Of a DNA stretch of 64,000 nucleotides, positions 61,877-64,000 are shown one piece after another; position 1 is the first letter of the stretch; each line of letters opens with the position of its first letter. The position numbers and the translations under genes are program-made. This DNA comes from Paenibacillus sp. V4I7 (lineage in GTDB: Bacteria > Bacillota > Bacilli > Paenibacillales > NBRC-103111): assembly GCF_030817275.1 (NCBI RefSeq), contig NZ_JAUSZD010000002.1, forward strand, positions 4,588,001 through 4,652,000, written 5' to 3'. The notes beneath the pieces were generated by a model, which ran no database searches, was not told where the DNA came from, and saw only the letters and a list, made by a program, of their open reading frames with translations.

Positions 61877-61912
61877 AAAAAAATCCCTATATCTCAAAGA
61901 TACAAGGATTTT
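61877..61912 (-). terminator. Terminator after the beta-helix protein gene
   Basis: AAATCCTTGTATCT-TTG-AGATATAGGGATTT on the minus strand, with two mismatches, followed by TTTT; 5 bases after the stop. Confidence 0.75.
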
Positions 61913-61917
61913 CTTAT

Positions 61918-63360
61918 TTAGGAATGAAAGGAAATATCCTTTGTGTACTCATTCATATCTATATTTCCTTGCTCAATACTCAGGATCAATTCACCATTAA
62001 TCCGAAGATTGATGAATTGGACGCCTTCTACGGCGCGATCTGCATCAAATCCATGAATACGATTCGGGTTCGTATTCCTTCCGTTATACGAGACGTTCCG
62101 GAACGTAATGTTTTCAATTCGGTTGCCTGCAACTGGATTGTAGTCCTTATTCCAAACGACACGCAGGTCAAACAATTGACCTAATTCAAAATCCTCCACC
62201 CGAATGTTATCATAGGTCACATTTCGGACTGTATTCTTATCTCCGGCGTTAATCGCCATGGCTCCCCAATAATTAACCTGCGGCTCATGGTGCTCCAGGA
62301 TATCGATATTTTCGAACAACACATTCTCAATCGTATCCCCATCCTGGTCATGGTCACCGTGGGTTCCGATCATCAACGCATGAGCGACATCCGCCCAAAA
62401 TATCGAATTGCGCACCGTCAGATTTCTCGCATCTCCATGATAATCCCAGCGTGTACCATAAAAGGCTATGCAATCATCGGATGTGCGTAAAAAGACATCA
62501 TCAATCTCGATGTTAGAGCTCGCCATCATATCGATGCCGTCCGACCAACCGCGCGTACTAAACGACTTGAAGTTACGAATATGGATATGCTCCGACTTCC
62601 CGATATAAATACTATAATGCGGTGGATCCAACGTCATGATGCCTTCGATGGATATATGCGTGGAAAACAGGATTCGGATGCCTCGAAACGCAGAGAACCG
62701 ATGAAAGTCAGACAAATAAAGGAACCCTCTGCCCCGAATCTGGACATTCTCCACATGCTCACAAACGAGCGATCCTACTACGATTGCGCCTCCAGCTATA
62801 TAAACGGTCGTGTTTGACGGTATTCGCAGGATGGTTTCCTCCAAATAATGCATACCTGGAGCAAAGTAAATGACTTTTGGCGTATGGCCTCCTGGTAGAA
62901 TAGGTGCTGCGGCCAAGCGATAGATATCCTCGGTACGATGAATGGCAGGCTTTAGCAGAAGCACGTTCGGATCGTCCTGCTGCGGCACACTCTCTTCTAT
63001 GGGGTTGGCAAAAAGATGAAGGTTACTAAATCGCTCACCGTTGATTTCAATGGACAGCTTACGTGGACGATCCAATGTAAAAGTAACAACATTCTCATTC
63101 ATCGAAAATGGAACATGGGTGGATAGCGGACGTATAACCGCTTGGTCGACTTCTTGGTTTAGCACTGTCACCTGAACCTCGATCGTTCCTTCCATGTCGA
63201 AATAAACCATGGATGCAGAGCGAACGTTATGCATATCTACCTTCACTTCATAAACGAACAGCTGCTGCCACTCTTGACCCGTTGTACGTACTTTTACAGT
63301 GAAGTCATTCCGTCCAATAGCACCTTTTGGCGCCTCATAAACTATTAATCTGCTAGTCAT
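61918..63360 (-). CDS. Right-handed beta-helix glycosidase-like protein (GH28/GH49-like)
   Basis: A 480-residue protein. The first 130 residues form a beta-sandwich-like cap (SMNENVVTFTLDRPRKLSIEI). The rest is a parallel beta-helix with VYIAGGAIVVGSLVCEHVENVQIRG and the catalytic-type blocks SDGIDMMASSNIEIDDVFLRT, SDDCIAF and IGTHGD, comparable to GH28 polygalacturonases (Asp, Asp-Asp, His-Gly). It has no signal peptide, unlike most secreted GH28 enzymes, so it would act inside the cell on imported oligosaccharides. The substrate is unknown; dextranase-like GH49 is an alternative. It lies between a partial gene upstream and the third two-component system. Confidence 0.72.
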   Translation of the reverse strand: MTSRLIVYEAPKGAIGRNDFTVKVRTTGQEWQQLFVYEVKVDMHNVRSASMVYFDMEGTIEVQVTVLNQEVDQAVIRPLSTHVPFSMNENVVTFTLDRPRKLSIEINGERFSNLHLFANPIEESVPQQDDPNVLLLKPAIHRTEDIYRLAAAPILPGGHTPKVIYFAPGMHYLEETILRIPSNTTVYIAGGAIVVGSLVCEHVENVQIRGRGFLYLSDFHRFSAFRGIRILFSTHISIEGIMTLDPPHYSIYIGKSEHIHIRNFKSFSTRGWSDGIDMMASSNIEIDDVFLRTSDDCIAFYGTRWDYHGDARNLTVRNSIFWADVAHALMIGTHGDHDQDGDTIENVLFENIDILEHHEPQVNYWGAMAINAGDKNTVRNVTYDNIRVEDFELGQLFDLRVVWNKDYNPVAGNRIENITFRNVSYNGRNTNPNRIHGFDADRAVEGVQFINLRINGELILSIEQGNIDMNEYTKDISFHS

Positions 63361-63548
63361 TATTTCCTCCTGAATATCATTAAGTTTCCAGATGCACCCA
63401 CCAGATCAATACGCTTTCCAAGCTTATCATGAGGGTGAACCTCCTGAAATGCTGTTTTTTAAGATCAAACTGAGGTTTTTTAGGATGATGAAACCGCTAC
63501 AGCTCCACAGAGAGTTCATCGTGTATACTCAAATTATGCAGTTATTTT

Positions 63549-64000
63549 TTACTTACCACACACTAATTCATTGTGGATGAGAATACCATCTTTGTATTCC
63601 AAGATATTTACAGTTATTTCGTCATGTTCAATTTGATTGACCGTTATGATTTGTATTCTGCCGTCTTTAAGAATCACTTCGACCGTATTTGCATCGGCAG
63701 CCTGCACGGATAGGATCATGCTTTCCGTCTCGAAAGGTTCAACGATGGTGATATATCGGCCAATGGTACCTTTCGTCCTTACAGCGTACGTTTTGCGTCT
63801 TTGGGCTTCATCACCAGGGAAGGCATCGGCTCCAATCAATCCTACAAAACGCACAGCATTTATTCCTGATAAATCAAGGGTTAGGATGCCCACCTTGTCA
63901 TGGTCAACTGGACTTGTAGGTATGGCCTTCGGGTATTCATTCCCTACGATCGTAACCCGTCCACCCTCGTAGTCCTTACCTATACCGCAGCCACGATCAA
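63549..64000 (-). CDS. C-terminal part of a large NPCBM-like-domain protein (cut by window edge)
   Basis: The frame is open from the right edge and ends at 63549, leaving 150 codons. It begins with DRGCGIGKDYEGGRVTIVG, then NEYPKAIPTSPVDHDKVG and LTLDLSGINAVRFVGLIGAD. This is the pattern of NPCBM carbohydrate-binding modules. The last 75 residues form a beta-rich tail (RYITIVEPFETESMILSVQA) that recalls the C-termini of heparinase II/III-like lyases. The catalytic part lies outside the window, so the enzyme class is a guess. It is upstream of the beta-helix protein gene on the same strand, 188 bases apart. Confidence 0.6.
   Translation of the reverse strand, partial: DRGCGIGKDYEGGRVTIVGNEYPKAIPTSPVDHDKVGILTLDLSGINAVRFVGLIGADAFPGDEAQRRKTYAVRTKGTIGRYITIVEPFETESMILSVQAADANTVEVILKDGRIQIITVNQIEHDEITVNILEYKDGILIHNELVCGK

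Noticed and set aside
1-64000. CRISPR arrays, insertion sequences, tRNA or rRNA genes, prophage
   Set aside because: No spaced direct repeats, transposase motifs, cloverleaf sequences or phage genes were seen on reading through.

Overview
The window looks like chromosome of a Paenibacillus-type member of the Firmicutes, probably Paenibacillaceae. The grounds are low-to-moderate GC, strong AGGAGG ribosome sites, TTG and GTG starts, a CsoR-copZ-copA copper module, a SigZ-type ECF sigma factor, and three pairs of YesM-like histidine kinase and AraC-type response regulator, each beside an ABC sugar or oligosaccharide importer. I saw no tRNA, rRNA, CRISPR array, prophage or insertion sequence.

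Left part (1-7.1 kb): metal homeostasis. A copper P1B-ATPase runs off the left edge, followed by CopZ and CsoR with a CsoR-type operator. Next are an autoregulated MarR gene with a small membrane protein, a broken flavin monooxygenase, and a Cd/Zn P1B-ATPase with a CmtR-like ArsR sensor. Then 7.2-11.7 kb holds the complete pstSCAB-phoU operon with Pho boxes. Divergent from it are a chemoreceptor, a SigZ-like sigma factor and a cysteine-rich 62-residue protein. The last two genes are preceded by the same bipartite promoter motif.

Middle-left (14.7-26 kb): accessory, defence-like genes. These are DUF1801, a truncated-looking GNAT, a visibly GC-rich aminoglycoside-phosphotransferase relative, a GyrI-like protein, an MDR dehydrogenase with an MFS pump and divergent LysR, a bacterial PH-domain protein, a YceI protein behind large palindromes, and a DrrAB-like exporter with a TetR regulator.

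Right (26.2-64 kb): carbohydrate utilisation, almost all on the minus strand. One block has a LacI regulator, two cytoplasmic GH172 (DUF2961) glycosidases, an importer with tandem binding proteins and its two-component system, then araB-like ribulokinase, L-fucose/D-arabinose isomerase and FucU mutarotase. A second block has an Opp-type importer, a two-component system and a secreted three-domain protein resembling DUF4185-type glycan-active proteins. A third has another sugar importer, a two-component system, a GH28-like beta-helix protein and the C-terminus of an NPCBM-like-domain protein.

The most interesting reading is that the first two blocks together form a D-arabinan (D-arabinofuranose polymer) utilisation system. 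Extracellular cleavage and ABC import would be followed by intracellular release of D-arabinose by GH172 enzymes. D-arabinose would then go through FucI to D-ribulose and through ribulokinase to D-ribulose-5-phosphate. FucI paired with an AraB-type kinase, with no fuculose-phosphate aldolase, no AraA and no AraD nearby, is the key argument. This is inference and needs biochemical proof.
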